A stretch of DNA of 57,953 nt from Acidobacteriaceae bacterium. Its GTDB lineage: Bacteria > Acidobacteriota > Terriglobia > Terriglobales > Acidobacteriaceae. Below, piece after piece: positions 36,026-44,213 of this stretch. A program made the translations under genes and the position numbers. The stretch covers positions 1-57,953 of the forward strand of contig PLBW01000099.1 of NCBI GenBank assembly GCA_003135475.1. The letters are read 5' to 3'. The notes below the pieces were generated by a model, which saw only the letters and a list, made by a program, of their open reading frames with translations, ran no database searches and had not been told where the DNA came from. Each line of letters begins with the position of its first letter. The stretch's first letter is position 1.

Positions 36026-37123
36026 TTGCGTTTGGTTCTGTGGTTTGTACTGATCTTGTCGACCGCTTGCGCATTTGCGCAGCAGGGCGATTCTCCGTCG
36101 ACGTCTCAGCAGGCCCCGACCGTCCAGGGAGGAGAAACTGGCAGACCTGGCGCCCGGGGAACAGGAGCACCCGGTGGCGAGCCGCAGTCAGTCCGGCAAC
36201 CTCAGGGAAGCATCAGTGGAACCGTTGTCGATCGGACTGGAGCCGTCGCCGTTGGCGCGAACGTGCGACTCACCCTTAAGGATCAAGCCCAGAAACAGGA
36301 TGTGTTGTCGGGCGACAATGGGCAATTTTCCTTTTACAATCTTGCTCCTGGCCCTTTCCAGCTCACGGTTAGCGCCCCGGGGTTTGAAACCAAATTGGTT
36401 TCCGGAATTGTGAACTCGGGCCAGGCTTTTATTGTTCCTGCGATCGTGCTTACTGTTGCCGCCACCACAACGGATGTGAAGGTCGAACTCTCGGAAGCTG
36501 AAATTGCTCAGGAAGAGGTTAAAGAGCAGGAGAAGCAACGCGTACTGGGCATCTTCCCGAACTTTTACACCACCTATGTACCCGATCCCGCGCCTTTGCC
36601 CCCGAAGCAGAAGTTCTCGCTGGCCTGGAAATCCGTTACCGACCCCATCAGCGTTGTCGGCGTCGGATTTCTGGCCGGTATTTATCAAGCGAGTGATGAG
36701 TTAGGCGGATACGGGCAGGGTGCGGCAGGCTACGGCAGGCGTTTCGGCGCGCTTTACGGCGACGTCTTTTTTGGCACGTTTATCGACAGCGCGATTCTGC
36801 CATCGTTGCTGAAACAGGATCCACGCTACTTCTACAAGGGCACGGGCACGACCAAGGAGCGATTTTTCTACGCGCTCCGCAATGCGGTGGTCTGCAAGGG
36901 AGACAACAAGCAGTGGCAGCCGAATTACTCGACAATTATCGGCAGCTTTGCCACGGCCGGGCTCTCCTATACGTACTATCCAGCCAGCGATCGCGGTGCG
37001 AGTTTGCTGGTGGGGACTGCGCTGATCAGAATTGCCGAAGGCAGCCTTGCCGGTATTTTCCAGGAATTTGTCATTCCGCATCTAACGCCGCGTCTGAAGA
37101 GCCACCCAGCGCCGCAGCCGTAA
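36026..37123 (+). CDS. Carboxypeptidase-regulatory-like domain protein, paralogue B
   Basis: A 365-residue protein starting at TTG 36026, with AAGGGAGAA upstream. The signal peptide is LVLWFVLILSTACAFAQ. A Gly/Gln-rich linker leads to a CarboxypepD_reg/Ig-like beta-sandwich at about 60-145 (ISGTVVDRTGAVAVGANVRL, YNLAPGPFQLTVSAPGF), then an acidic helix. The C-terminal 190-residue core is shared with the upstream gene (GYGQGAAGYGRRFGA, DPRYFYKG). The pair is a tandem duplication in which one copy gained or the other lost the beta-sandwich. It is exported; its partner is unknown. Confidence 0.8.
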   Translation: MRLVLWFVLILSTACAFAQQGDSPSTSQQAPTVQGGETGRPGARGTGAPGGEPQSVRQPQGSISGTVVDRTGAVAVGANVRLTLKDQAQKQDVLSGDNGQFSFYNLAPGPFQLTVSAPGFETKLVSGIVNSGQAFIVPAIVLTVAATTTDVKVELSEAEIAQEEVKEQEKQRVLGIFPNFYTTYVPDPAPLPPKQKFSLAWKSVTDPISVVGVGFLAGIYQASDELGGYGQGAAGYGRRFGALYGDVFFGTFIDSAILPSLLKQDPRYFYKGTGTTKERFFYALRNAVVCKGDNKQWQPNYSTIIGSFATAGLSYTYYPASDRGASLLVGTALIRIAEGSLAGIFQEFVIPHLTPRLKSHPAPQP

Positions 37124-37704
37124 GAGCACGACTCGGCGCTAGAGCGCCTCCGATATCCAGAAAGCCCTCCGCGAGAAGGCGCGGGTCCCTCGCCCGCTCA
37201 GGTTCGGCGCTCACATGTCCGAATGTTTAATCACGGGAATTCTGGCCGGACATCGCCACGCACGTTCTGCATCGCCACCCGTAAAGCGGGAATGATCGGG
37301 GCCATCTTCACAGGTGCGAACAAACGCAATCTGTGCGATGTCGGCCGTGATGTTTAGGGTGCGTGTAAGCACTCACTTTGACCAGATTTGCCTTGATACG
37401 TCACGCAAACGATTACGACGTAACTTGATGCAGCAAAGACGGTTGCCATGCTCGCAACCGACGAACAATGGTCGCGCTTTTTTTTTGCTTGACCCGGCAG
37501 AACCGTTGTCCTAACCTAACGACCAACCAATCGCAGCAGAATGCAAGTAGCCGCTCACTGTCTCACTCCTCGAGGGAGTACTGCCTCTCGTTGGAACCAT
37601 TGTGGAACTGCATTTTCGGCGTGCGACGGGTTGGCGGGCTTTTTCGGTTTTATGCCTGGAGTTGGATCCGCAGGGCCAGGTCGCGCAGTCAGGACAACGA
37701 AGCT
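37124..37704. other. 581-bp non-coding leader region before the antiterminator gene
   Basis: No convincing gene. It contains an imperfect TetR-like inverted repeat GTAAGCACTCAC (37365-37376), the T-tract CTTTTTTTTTGCTTGACC at about 37478-37495 and a GC-rich stretch near 37172-37215. Several short frames without ribosome sites were ignored. The length is unusual for this compact window and may hold the promoter and an RNA leader for the gene at 37705. Confidence 0.4.
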
Positions 37705-38286
37705 ATGTATGCGGTCAATGAGCACATGCCAGGAGATCTGGATGCAGGTATGATGTCTCCGTCGGGGGCATTGGTCTCCTCGGTTATGGAGCCGCCAAAG
37801 TGGTTTGCCGTGTATACGACTCCCCGTCATGAAAAGGCGGTAGCCAGGCACTTCGAATTCCGAGCGATCGAGTCGTTCCTGCCTTTGTACACGGAAATGC
37901 ACCGGTGGAAGAACGGTTGCAGGGTGAATGTAGAGCAGCCCCTCTTTCCCAGCTATGTTTTCGCGCGAGTCGGACGAGGCGCCACGACCCAGGTGCTCTC
38001 CGTACCTGGCGTCCTCTTGATCGTTGGTTCCGGACGTGAGCCACTGGCTTTGCCGGACTTCGAGATCGAGGCGTTGCGTTCGGGACTTCGCCTCCGCAGA
38101 TTTGAGCCTCACCCTTACCTGGTTGTGGGCGAGAGGGCCCGCATTAAGTCAGGATCACTCGCCGGTATGGTGGGTGTTTTGACCCGCAAGAAGAACAACT
38201 TACGGGTTGTGCTCACCCTGGAACTGATCATGCGGAGTGTGGCCGTGGAAGTGGATGCCGACGAACTGGAGCGGGTCAACGCGTAG
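37705..38286 (+). CDS. UpxY/RfaH-like NusG-paralogue transcription antiterminator
   Basis: About 193 residues from ATG 37705; the frame is open to 37468 but the upstream part is not NusG-like. The NGN domain has KWFAVYTTPRHEKAVARHFE, LPLYTEMHRWKNG, QPLFPSYVFARV and VPGVLLIVG. The KOW domain has GERARIKSGSLAGMVGVLTR. Specialised NusG paralogues of this kind load on RNA polymerase at one operon, usually exopolysaccharide genes, and suppress termination. No polysaccharide cluster follows, so its target is either downstream-distant or trans. Confidence 0.88.
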   Translation: MYAVNEHMPGDLDAGMMSPSGALVSSVMEPPKWFAVYTTPRHEKAVARHFEFRAIESFLPLYTEMHRWKNGCRVNVEQPLFPSYVFARVGRGATTQVLSVPGVLLIVGSGREPLALPDFEIEALRSGLRLRRFEPHPYLVVGERARIKSGSLAGMVGVLTRKKNNLRVVLTLELIMRSVAVEVDADELERVNA

Positions 38287-38354
38287 TGGCAGTTCCCTGA
38301 AGGACCGGAAGCTGAGGGGTAAGCTGCGTTCAGAATTTCCCAGCAGCGATTTTT

Positions 38355-38371
38355 TTCGGATATAGTCCGAA
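38355..38371. promoter_or_regulatory. Inverted repeat TTCGGA-TATAG-TCCGAA
   Basis: A perfect 6-bp inverted repeat with a 5-base centre, preceded by a T-run, follows the antiterminator gene. It may be an operator or a small terminator. It lies immediately before TTGACA. Confidence 0.35.
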
Positions 38372-38427
38372 TTGACACTCAATCGTCGGGAATCGGAAAG
38401 TATCTCCAACGCTGGCTTGATTTCCAG

Positions 38428-38455
38428 TTGGAAACCGTCGCTTTAGTGGTAGAAT
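38428..38455 (+). promoter_or_regulatory. Probable sigma-70 promoter of the CsgG-family gene
   Basis: TTGGAA (38428-38433), 16 bases, TAGAAT (38450-38455). The gene starts 132 bases downstream. The rest of the 38287-38587 gap shows no gene. Confidence 0.45.
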
Positions 38456-38587
38456 CGCGGCGCACGATCCCCGGAACAAATCAAGGTTTAGCCGATTGCG
38501 CCACACACAGCTACGCCCAGCCGGGGTCGATTAGGGGACGTATTCTGTATCGCATGAGGAGAATACTTCAGTGCAGGGAGACTGGTC

Positions 38588-39589
38588 ATGAAACGAATCT
38601 TCTTAATGATACTGGTTGCGACATTTCTTGTGACGGGAGCCATCGCGCAGACCGCCGATGCCCCCCAGGCGCCGCACGCGCGTAAAAAGCGGATTGCTAT
38701 ATTCGATTTCGACTATGCGACGGTCCAGAGCGCTTCGGCCGCGGTCTTCGGCACCAATGTAGACGTCGGAAAAGGTATCGCTGATCTGCTAGTGCGAAAC
38801 TTGGTCAAGGACGGCACCTACTCGGTGATCGAACGCAAGGCCATGGACAAGATCCTGGGCGAGCAGAACTTCTCCAACAGCGATCGAGCCAATTCGAACT
38901 CGGCTGCGAAGATCGGCAAAATCCTGGGCGTGGATGCCATTGTCGTCGGCAGTATTACCCAATTCGGAAACGACACTAAGAATACGAATGTCGGCGGCGG
39001 TGGGGGCGGCTGGGGTGGATATGGCATCGGCGGCTTCTCTCACAAAAAGAGCAAGGCCGTGGTCGTTGTGGACGCGCGTCTGGTGAACATCGACACTGCG
39101 GAAATCATGGGCGTGGCCACTGGCAAAGGTGAGTCCTCCCGCGAAAGCACTTCTCTGCTCGGTGGTGGTGGCGGTTGGCATGGTTGGGGCGGTGGCGCCG
39201 TGGACTTCGGCAGCAGCGATTTCCAGCAGACTATTATCGGCGAGGCCGTGAACGCTGCGGTCACCCAAATGACCACTGAGCTGGTAGCTGACAACTCCAA
39301 GCTGGAGGCCCGCACGATTTCTGTTGAAGGCGTGGTTGCCGCTGTGGATGGAGGCCAGGTCATCCTCAATATCGGGTCAAAGTCGGGGCTGAAAGTTGGC
39401 GATCAGCTCACCGTGCAGAGGGTGACGAAGGAGATCAAGGACCCTTCCACCGGTGCGGTAATTCGTCGCATGACTTCTCCCGTGGGCGTGATTCGCCTGA
39501 CCGACGTGGATGAGATCTCGGCGGTGGGCACACCAGTGTCTGGTTCCGGCTTTAAGGTGGGCGATGCCGTGAAGACGATAACGCAGTAG
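38588..39589 (+). CDS. CsgG-family exported protein
   Basis: A 333-residue protein. The signal peptide is FLMILVATFLVTGAIAQ, without a lipobox Cys, unlike true CsgG. The CsgG/HfaB fold is visible in KRIAIFDFDYATV, VDVGKGIADLLVRNLVKDG, YSVIERKAMDKILGEQNF, AAKIGKILGVDAIVVGSIT and the VDARLVNIDTAEI segment. Two Gly-rich insertions (NVGGGGGGWGGYGIGG and LLGGGGGWHGWGGG) replace the transmembrane hairpin region. A C-terminal beta domain has GSKSGLKVGDQLTVQRV, which is SH3-like. It is probably a periplasmic scaffold or channel-like protein. It has no curli genes nearby. Confidence 0.85.
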   Translation: MKRIFLMILVATFLVTGAIAQTADAPQAPHARKKRIAIFDFDYATVQSASAAVFGTNVDVGKGIADLLVRNLVKDGTYSVIERKAMDKILGEQNFSNSDRANSNSAAKIGKILGVDAIVVGSITQFGNDTKNTNVGGGGGGWGGYGIGGFSHKKSKAVVVVDARLVNIDTAEIMGVATGKGESSRESTSLLGGGGGWHGWGGGAVDFGSSDFQQTIIGEAVNAAVTQMTTELVADNSKLEARTISVEGVVAAVDGGQVILNIGSKSGLKVGDQLTVQRVTKEIKDPSTGAVIRRMTSPVGVIRLTDVDEISAVGTPVSGSGFKVGDAVKTITQ

Positions 39590-39691
39590 GGCAAACAGCC
39601 GACGGCCTCTATTTCTTGCTCAGCTCTGAGGTCTTGAGTACATGCGGATAGTTGTGCAGCGCCGCCAGCAAAACAGAAATTCCTCTGAATT

Positions 39692-40774
39692 ATGAATGCG
39701 CAAAACCCAGTCCCACCCTCCACGGAGGGTGGCACTCCCGTTCCTGATCCCGACCCGATCTCCGATCAGATAAAACAGGTGCGCTTGGCGGCAACTTCTC
39801 TGCTGGAAAGGGCGGAGAAGGGTTCGAGCGTACCGGATCTGGCGGCTGCCGTTGAAAAAGCTGCGGGAGCGCTGAAACTGGCAGCGGAGATGGAAAAAGC
39901 GCGAAACCAACGTGCCGAACGGGTGCGGGACTACGTTGCGCTTTTGACGCCCATGATCACAATCATCATTCTGGCGGCGACGTTGGTCACACAAAACTGG
40001 CAATTCCTGCGGTCCGAGCGTGACAAACGCGAGGAGGCCATGGACGCACAGTGGCAGGATGCGGTGAAGACGATTTCAGCATCAGGCGCACTTTCGCCGG
40101 GCGTGGTGGCGCTTCAGCCCTTTCTGCGCTCCGCGAAATATCGCGAGCAGGCCCACGACGCCGCGGCTCATGTGCTCGCCAACAGCTCTGATCCCACCTT
40201 TTTCACAACCCTCTTTGGCACTGCGCTCACGCCAGTAACGTGGGACAACGTGTATAGGTTAATCCAGCTCGATCGCGGATTTCGCGCTAGGTTGGATCCG
40301 ATCTTCGCCAAAACCTTCGATGCCGCAAAACAGGCTAACGATTGGAACCGACTCAGCCTGGACGAACGTGCCACCCGTAATTACGCGCTGAACGCGGTCC
40401 CAGTCATTGCTTCCGAGATTGGCGGCCTTCTTAGAACACCACACCCGCCCGGAGTGCATATTGATCTTTCTGGCACTTACTTCAATCACGGCGACTGGCG
40501 GGGAGCGGATCTCAGCGGAGCGAACCTCGACAACATCCAGTGGAATTATTGCAGTTTGCAGAATGCGGAACTGGGAGGCGTAACACAGTTCTCGGGTGCA
40601 ATTCTGCTCGGAACGCCGTGGTGGGAAGCCAAGTCCATTAACCGTCCCTTTCTCGACTACCTGACTACCAATTTCAAGCTCAACCCGGGACTTCCGTACG
40701 GTCCTAGCAACGCCAAAGTAACGCAGGATGAATATGACGCGGCTGTCCAGCGCCTCCAGTCGCAACTGAAGTGA
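39692..40774 (+). CDS. Single-helix membrane protein with pentapeptide repeats
   Basis: A 360-residue protein with an N-terminal coiled-coil-like region (residues 20-90), one membrane helix (ALLTPMITIIILAATLV), a helical middle domain and a short right-handed beta-helix of pentapeptide repeats near 265-290 (WRGADLSGANLDNIQ, CSLQNAELGG). The layout (membrane anchor plus pentapeptide sensor-like module) suggests a binding scaffold. No enzyme motif was seen. Confidence 0.72.
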   Translation: MNAQNPVPPSTEGGTPVPDPDPISDQIKQVRLAATSLLERAEKGSSVPDLAAAVEKAAGALKLAAEMEKARNQRAERVRDYVALLTPMITIIILAATLVTQNWQFLRSERDKREEAMDAQWQDAVKTISASGALSPGVVALQPFLRSAKYREQAHDAAAHVLANSSDPTFFTTLFGTALTPVTWDNVYRLIQLDRGFRARLDPIFAKTFDAAKQANDWNRLSLDERATRNYALNAVPVIASEIGGLLRTPHPPGVHIDLSGTYFNHGDWRGADLSGANLDNIQWNYCSLQNAELGGVTQFSGAILLGTPWWEAKSINRPFLDYLTTNFKLNPGLPYGPSNAKVTQDEYDAAVQRLQSQLK

Positions 40775-40807
40775 CCGTCCGAAAAAGAGGCCTGGACATC
40801 CGTGCGC

Positions 40808-40836
40808 ACCCACCCCCCAGATGGCAGAGGGTGGGT
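40808..40836. terminator. 8-bp hairpin between convergent genes
   Basis: ACCCACCC pairs with GGGTGGGT around a 13-base loop. It lies between the rightward pentapeptide gene and the leftward secreted-protein gene and could serve both. Confidence 0.55.
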
Positions 40837-40852
40837 TATAGACGTAAGTGCA

Positions 40853-41644
40853 TTACTGTTTCATTGCCGTAAATTCGCTCTTGGTTCCATGCAGTTTGTC
40901 GTCCACCATAATCTTCATCGTTTTGCCGTCGGGAGCGACTACTATTTTCGCAACGCTAATGGCCTTGCCGTCGCGATAGTCGGTCTCCTCCAGCGTGCTC
41001 TTGCCCATCATCTTTACGGAGACACTGGTGGTGCCCGGATCGCCTTTCATTGGCGCCTGCTCGCCGTTCAGTTTCGCCGTGTAGGACTGACCCGTCTGCG
41101 TGGTCATGGTCAACTCGTCGCCGCTGATCTTGTAGGTCCACATCAGACCATTGTCAGACATGTTCTCCAACTTGGTGGTCCGCCAAGATCCCGATATGGC
41201 ATGGGACCCAGCAGGGCCCTTGGCGACCCGGGTCGCCTCGCCCTTGCCGGTGACTGGGTCCGCGTTGGTATTGCTGCTGTCGCTAAAGCTGAACATTACG
41301 GTGTTGCCGTCCGACGACACCGTCATTTTTGAAGTCGCGACGGTCTTTCCGCTCTTCTTGTCGGTTTCTTCGATCTCATAATCATTCACGACTTTGATCG
41401 CCATGCTGTCGAAATACGGATGTCCGGTGACTTTCTGGTCCTGGCCGTCGGCCTTAATGTCGATCGGTGGCACACAGGTTTTGCATTGATACATGCCATT
41501 CTGCAGCAGGTAAACGTCAGGCTTCTTGGGGAATTCGGCTTTTTTCAGATCGATCTTCCAGGTTCCATCGAAGGCGTTCTGCGCTGAGGCCACTACCGGC
41601 ATCAGCAACAAAATCGCCAGGCCCACGAAAAGTAGTTTCTTCAT
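40853..41644 (-). CDS. Secreted protein of unknown function, lipocalin-like
   Basis: A 263-residue protein with a signal peptide (KKLLFVGLAILLLMPVVASAQ). The mature part starts FDGTWKIDLKKAEFPKKPD, contains one CKTC pair and then runs of alternating strands (GKTVATSKMTVSSDGNTVMF, ISGSWRTTKLENMSD, TMKIMVDDKL). The GTWK/ISGSWR motifs resemble small lipocalin-type beta barrels frequent in acidobacterial exports. The CKTC motif may be redox- or metal-active. No assignment beyond this. Confidence 0.75.
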   Translation of the reverse strand: MKKLLFVGLAILLLMPVVASAQNAFDGTWKIDLKKAEFPKKPDVYLLQNGMYQCKTCVPPIDIKADGQDQKVTGHPYFDSMAIKVVNDYEIEETDKKSGKTVATSKMTVSSDGNTVMFSFSDSSNTNADPVTGKGEATRVAKGPAGSHAISGSWRTTKLENMSDNGLMWTYKISGDELTMTTQTGQSYTAKLNGEQAPMKGDPGTTSVSVKMMGKSTLEETDYRDGKAISVAKIVVAPDGKTMKIMVDDKLHGTKSEFTAMKQ

Positions 41645-41742
41645 TCGCTTATCCTCCGTTAGCTAACTGCGGTCTGCGATTATAGCGGAGTCCGACACGA
41701 CCGGCTGAATTTTCTGGGGAACAGCCCTGTCACCCGCTTCTG

Positions 41743-41748
41743 TATAAT
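41743..41748 (+). promoter_or_regulatory. Perfect -10 box ten bases before the aminotransferase start
   Basis: TATAAT ends 10 bases before ATG 41759, so the transcript would start at or within a few bases of the start codon (near-leaderless). No clear -35 at 17 bp. Confidence 0.5.
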
Positions 41749-41758
41749 CCTTCCTCTC

Positions 41759-42958
41759 ATGCGCAACTTCTTTGCCCGGCGCACTTCGTGGAACCTGATC
41801 ACCAATCGCTACACGGAAGCGCTGGTGGCGCATCGGCAGGCGGGCAGGGAAGTGCTGGATTTGACGGCTTCCAATCCCACCACCATTGGCCTGTGTTACC
41901 GCGAAGACAAACTGCTGAAGGCGCTGGTGCATGGTGAGGCACTGACCTACAACCCCGAACCGAAGGGGCTGCTGGCTGCCCGCGAGGCCGTATCAACCTA
42001 TTACGCAGCGCACGGGAGCCAGGTCTCGCCCGACAATCTCATCCTGACTACCAGCACCAGCGAGGCGTATTCGTTCCTTTTCCGCCTGCTGTGCGATCCG
42101 GGGGACACCGTGCTGGTCCCAGCCCCGAGCTACCCGCTTTTCGATTTCCTCGCCGATCTCCATGATGTGAAGCTCGAACCCTATGAGCTAGTGTATGACC
42201 ACGGATGGCAGATCGATTTTCATTCGGCGCAGGCCGCGATAGAACGCGTGAGCAGTACAGCTTCACGTTGCCGGGCCGTGCTGGCCGTGCATCCCAACAA
42301 CCCCACGGGTTCGTTTGTTACGCCTCTCGAGGCTGGAGAATTGAATCGCATTTGCGCGGCCAACGAAATGGCCATTGTCGCCGATGAAGTGTTTCTCGAT
42401 TACTCGATCGGGAAGGATCCGCCGCTGACCTTTTCGTCAAACAGCACAGTACTGACGTTCACTCTGAGTGGATTGTCAAAAATTTCCGGCCTGCCGCAGA
42501 TGAAAATCGCATGGATTGCGGCGAACGGACCACAGCCGCTGCTGTCGGATGCGATGAGCCGCCTCGAAGTCATCGCCGATACCTACCTGTCTATGAATGC
42601 ACCAGTGGAGTGGGCTGTTCCTGTCATGCTGGAGGAGCGGCACGACATACAGCGCCAACTGCAGCAACGGATGACTGGAAATCTCGCTGTGCTTGATGCT
42701 GAGCTGGCCTCGCAAGAACTCTGTCGCCGGCTGGAAGTCGAGGGCGGATGGTATGCCGTATTGCGGATCCCAGTGGTGGGCCCCGACGAGGACCTTGCCA
42801 TCGCCTTGCTGCGAGAGACTGGGGTGCTGGTGCAGCCGGGCCATTTTTACGACTTCGCTTCGGATGGCTATCTGGTGATTAGCCTTATTACTCCCGGCGA
42901 TGAGTTCGCAGAAGGGATCCGGCGCTTGGTGGCATTTGTTGCTGGCTTTCACTCGTAA
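41759..42958 (+). CDS. PLP-dependent aminotransferase, class I/II
   Basis: A 399-residue fold-type I enzyme. It has LDLTASNPTTIGL, the cofactor contact STSEAYSFLF, VHPNNPTGSF (NPTG), VADEVFLDYSIG (the PLP-pyridine Asp) and the Schiff-base Lys in SGLSKISGLPQMKIAW. The last segment also carries the phosphate-binding Arg/Lys equivalent. The amino-acid substrate is not predictable from sequence. The predicted transcript start lies almost at the ATG, so it may be leaderless. It is followed by the GT2 gene in the same direction, 177 bases later. Confidence 0.9.
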   Translation: MRNFFARRTSWNLITNRYTEALVAHRQAGREVLDLTASNPTTIGLCYREDKLLKALVHGEALTYNPEPKGLLAAREAVSTYYAAHGSQVSPDNLILTTSTSEAYSFLFRLLCDPGDTVLVPAPSYPLFDFLADLHDVKLEPYELVYDHGWQIDFHSAQAAIERVSSTASRCRAVLAVHPNNPTGSFVTPLEAGELNRICAANEMAIVADEVFLDYSIGKDPPLTFSSNSTVLTFTLSGLSKISGLPQMKIAWIAANGPQPLLSDAMSRLEVIADTYLSMNAPVEWAVPVMLEERHDIQRQLQQRMTGNLAVLDAELASQELCRRLEVEGGWYAVLRIPVVGPDEDLAIALLRETGVLVQPGHFYDFASDGYLVISLITPGDEFAEGIRRLVAFVAGFHS

Positions 42959-43121
42959 GAACGCTCTGCTTCAGGAAGGATCAGGGTCTGCCTGAGGCAA
43001 GAAGCGCCGGGTTAGCGCAACGCTGCTAGTTCAGGTCAATGACTTGCAACCGGCATCCGGCGGAGTCACCGGAAGAACGATTCCCGCGAAACATGAGTCC
43101 CATTTGGGAAGGGGGACGGTT

Positions 43122-43127
43122 ATAATT
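43122..43127 (+). promoter_or_regulatory. Perfect -10 box eight bases before the GT2 start
   Basis: TATAAT ends 8 bases before GTG 43136, again predicting a leaderless or near-leaderless transcript. The -35 is weak. Confidence 0.5.
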
Positions 43128-43135
43128 ACAGGACC

Positions 43136-44113
43136 GTGACTAAGTACTCGATTGTCGTCCCATTTCATAACGAAGAAGAGAACGTGACCGAGCTCTATGA
43201 TCGGTTGAAGGTGGTGATGGAAGCCACCGGCGAGCCGTTCGAGCTGGTATTTGTGGACGATGGCAGCCGCGATCACACGTTCTGGATGTTGCAGCAGATC
43301 GCAGCGGTGGATCGTCGCGTGGTCGTTGTGAAACTGCGCCGCAACTTCGGGCAGACCTCGGCGCTGGCTGCGGGCTTCGATCACTCCGAAGGCGAGTACG
43401 TGATTGCCATGGACGGCGATCTGCAGCACGATCCGCATGACATTCCGCTGTTTCTGCAAAAGCTGCGCGAGGGCTACGACATCGTCAGCGGATGGCGCAA
43501 ACAGCGCATTGACAATTTCGTGATGCGGCGCATCCCCTCCAAGATCGCCAACTGGCTGATGGCCAAGTTGAGCGGCGTCGAGTTGCACGATTTCGGCACC
43601 ACCTTCAAGGCGTATCGTCGCGGAGTGGTGCAGGAAATTCCGCTCTACGGGGAACTGCATCGGTTCATTCCGGCGCTGGCGTCGGCTTATGGCGCGACCA
43701 TTTGCGAGATCCCTATCCGCAATGTCAACCGGGAACGGGGTGAGTCGCATTACGGTATTTCGCGGACCTTCCGCGTGTTCTTCGATCTCATCACCATCCG
43801 TTTTCTGCTGAAGTACATGGCTCGGCCGCTGCACTTTTTCGGCACCGTCGGGGCGCTGGGTTCGCTGGCTGGCTTCCTGATCGCAATATGGATGTTGTTC
43901 GAGAAGTTCGTTCGTGGAGTCAACGTCATGGATGAACACGGCCCGCTGCTGGTGTTCGCCGCCGTGTTGATCGTGGCAGGCGTGCAATTGGTCGCGCTGG
44001 GACTGCTGGGTGAGTTGCAAGTGCGGCATTTCCACGAGCCGGCCAAGCGCGCTCCTTACACCGTGGACCGCGTGTTGCGCTCATCGCACAGTCAATCGGC
44101 GCTGGCCGACTGA
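43136..44113 (+). CDS. Family 2 glycosyltransferase, DPM1/ArnC-like
   Basis: A 325-residue protein from GTG 43136. The N-terminal GT-A domain has VVPFHNEEENVTELYD, VFVDDGSRDHTFWML (nucleotide-sugar binding), ALAAGFDHSEGEYVIAMDGD (split) with LQHDP as the metal-binding DxD-like motif, and VSGWRKQR. Two C-terminal helices (LHFFGTVGALGSLAGFLIAIW and LLVFAAVLIVAGVQLVALG) anchor it. Such enzymes transfer a sugar to polyprenyl phosphate and supply donors for GT-C enzymes like those at 21910 and 25700. Confidence 0.9.
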   Translation: MTKYSIVVPFHNEEENVTELYDRLKVVMEATGEPFELVFVDDGSRDHTFWMLQQIAAVDRRVVVVKLRRNFGQTSALAAGFDHSEGEYVIAMDGDLQHDPHDIPLFLQKLREGYDIVSGWRKQRIDNFVMRRIPSKIANWLMAKLSGVELHDFGTTFKAYRRGVVQEIPLYGELHRFIPALASAYGATICEIPIRNVNRERGESHYGISRTFRVFFDLITIRFLLKYMARPLHFFGTVGALGSLAGFLIAIWMLFEKFVRGVNVMDEHGPLLVFAAVLIVAGVQLVALGLLGELQVRHFHEPAKRAPYTVDRVLRSSHSQSALAD

Positions 44114-44118
44114 ACAAG

Positions 44119-44211
44119 GGGATAGGGACTAGGGGCTAGAGGCTAGTGGTGAGTAAACCCTGATGTTCGCTAGCCCCTAATCCCTGACCCCTAGCCCCTA
44201 GCCCCTGACTA
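44119..44211. repeat. Opposed heptanucleotide-period arrays between GT2 and EamA genes
   Basis: The left array, 44119-44153, has units GGGATAG, GGACTAG, GGGCTAG, AGGCTAG, TGGTGAG. The right array, 44170-44211, has units CTAGCCC, CTAATCC, CTGACCC, CTAGCCC, CTAGCCC, CTGACTA. The right-hand motif is the reverse complement of the left, so the 93 bases can fold into a hairpin. The right array runs into the presumed start of the transporter gene. Confidence 0.8.
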
Positions 44212-44213
44212 CT

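Noticed and set aside
43031-44035. 334-residue ORF antisense to the GT2 gene
   Set aside because: Full overlap with an unambiguous glycosyltransferase; composition is typical of shadow frames.
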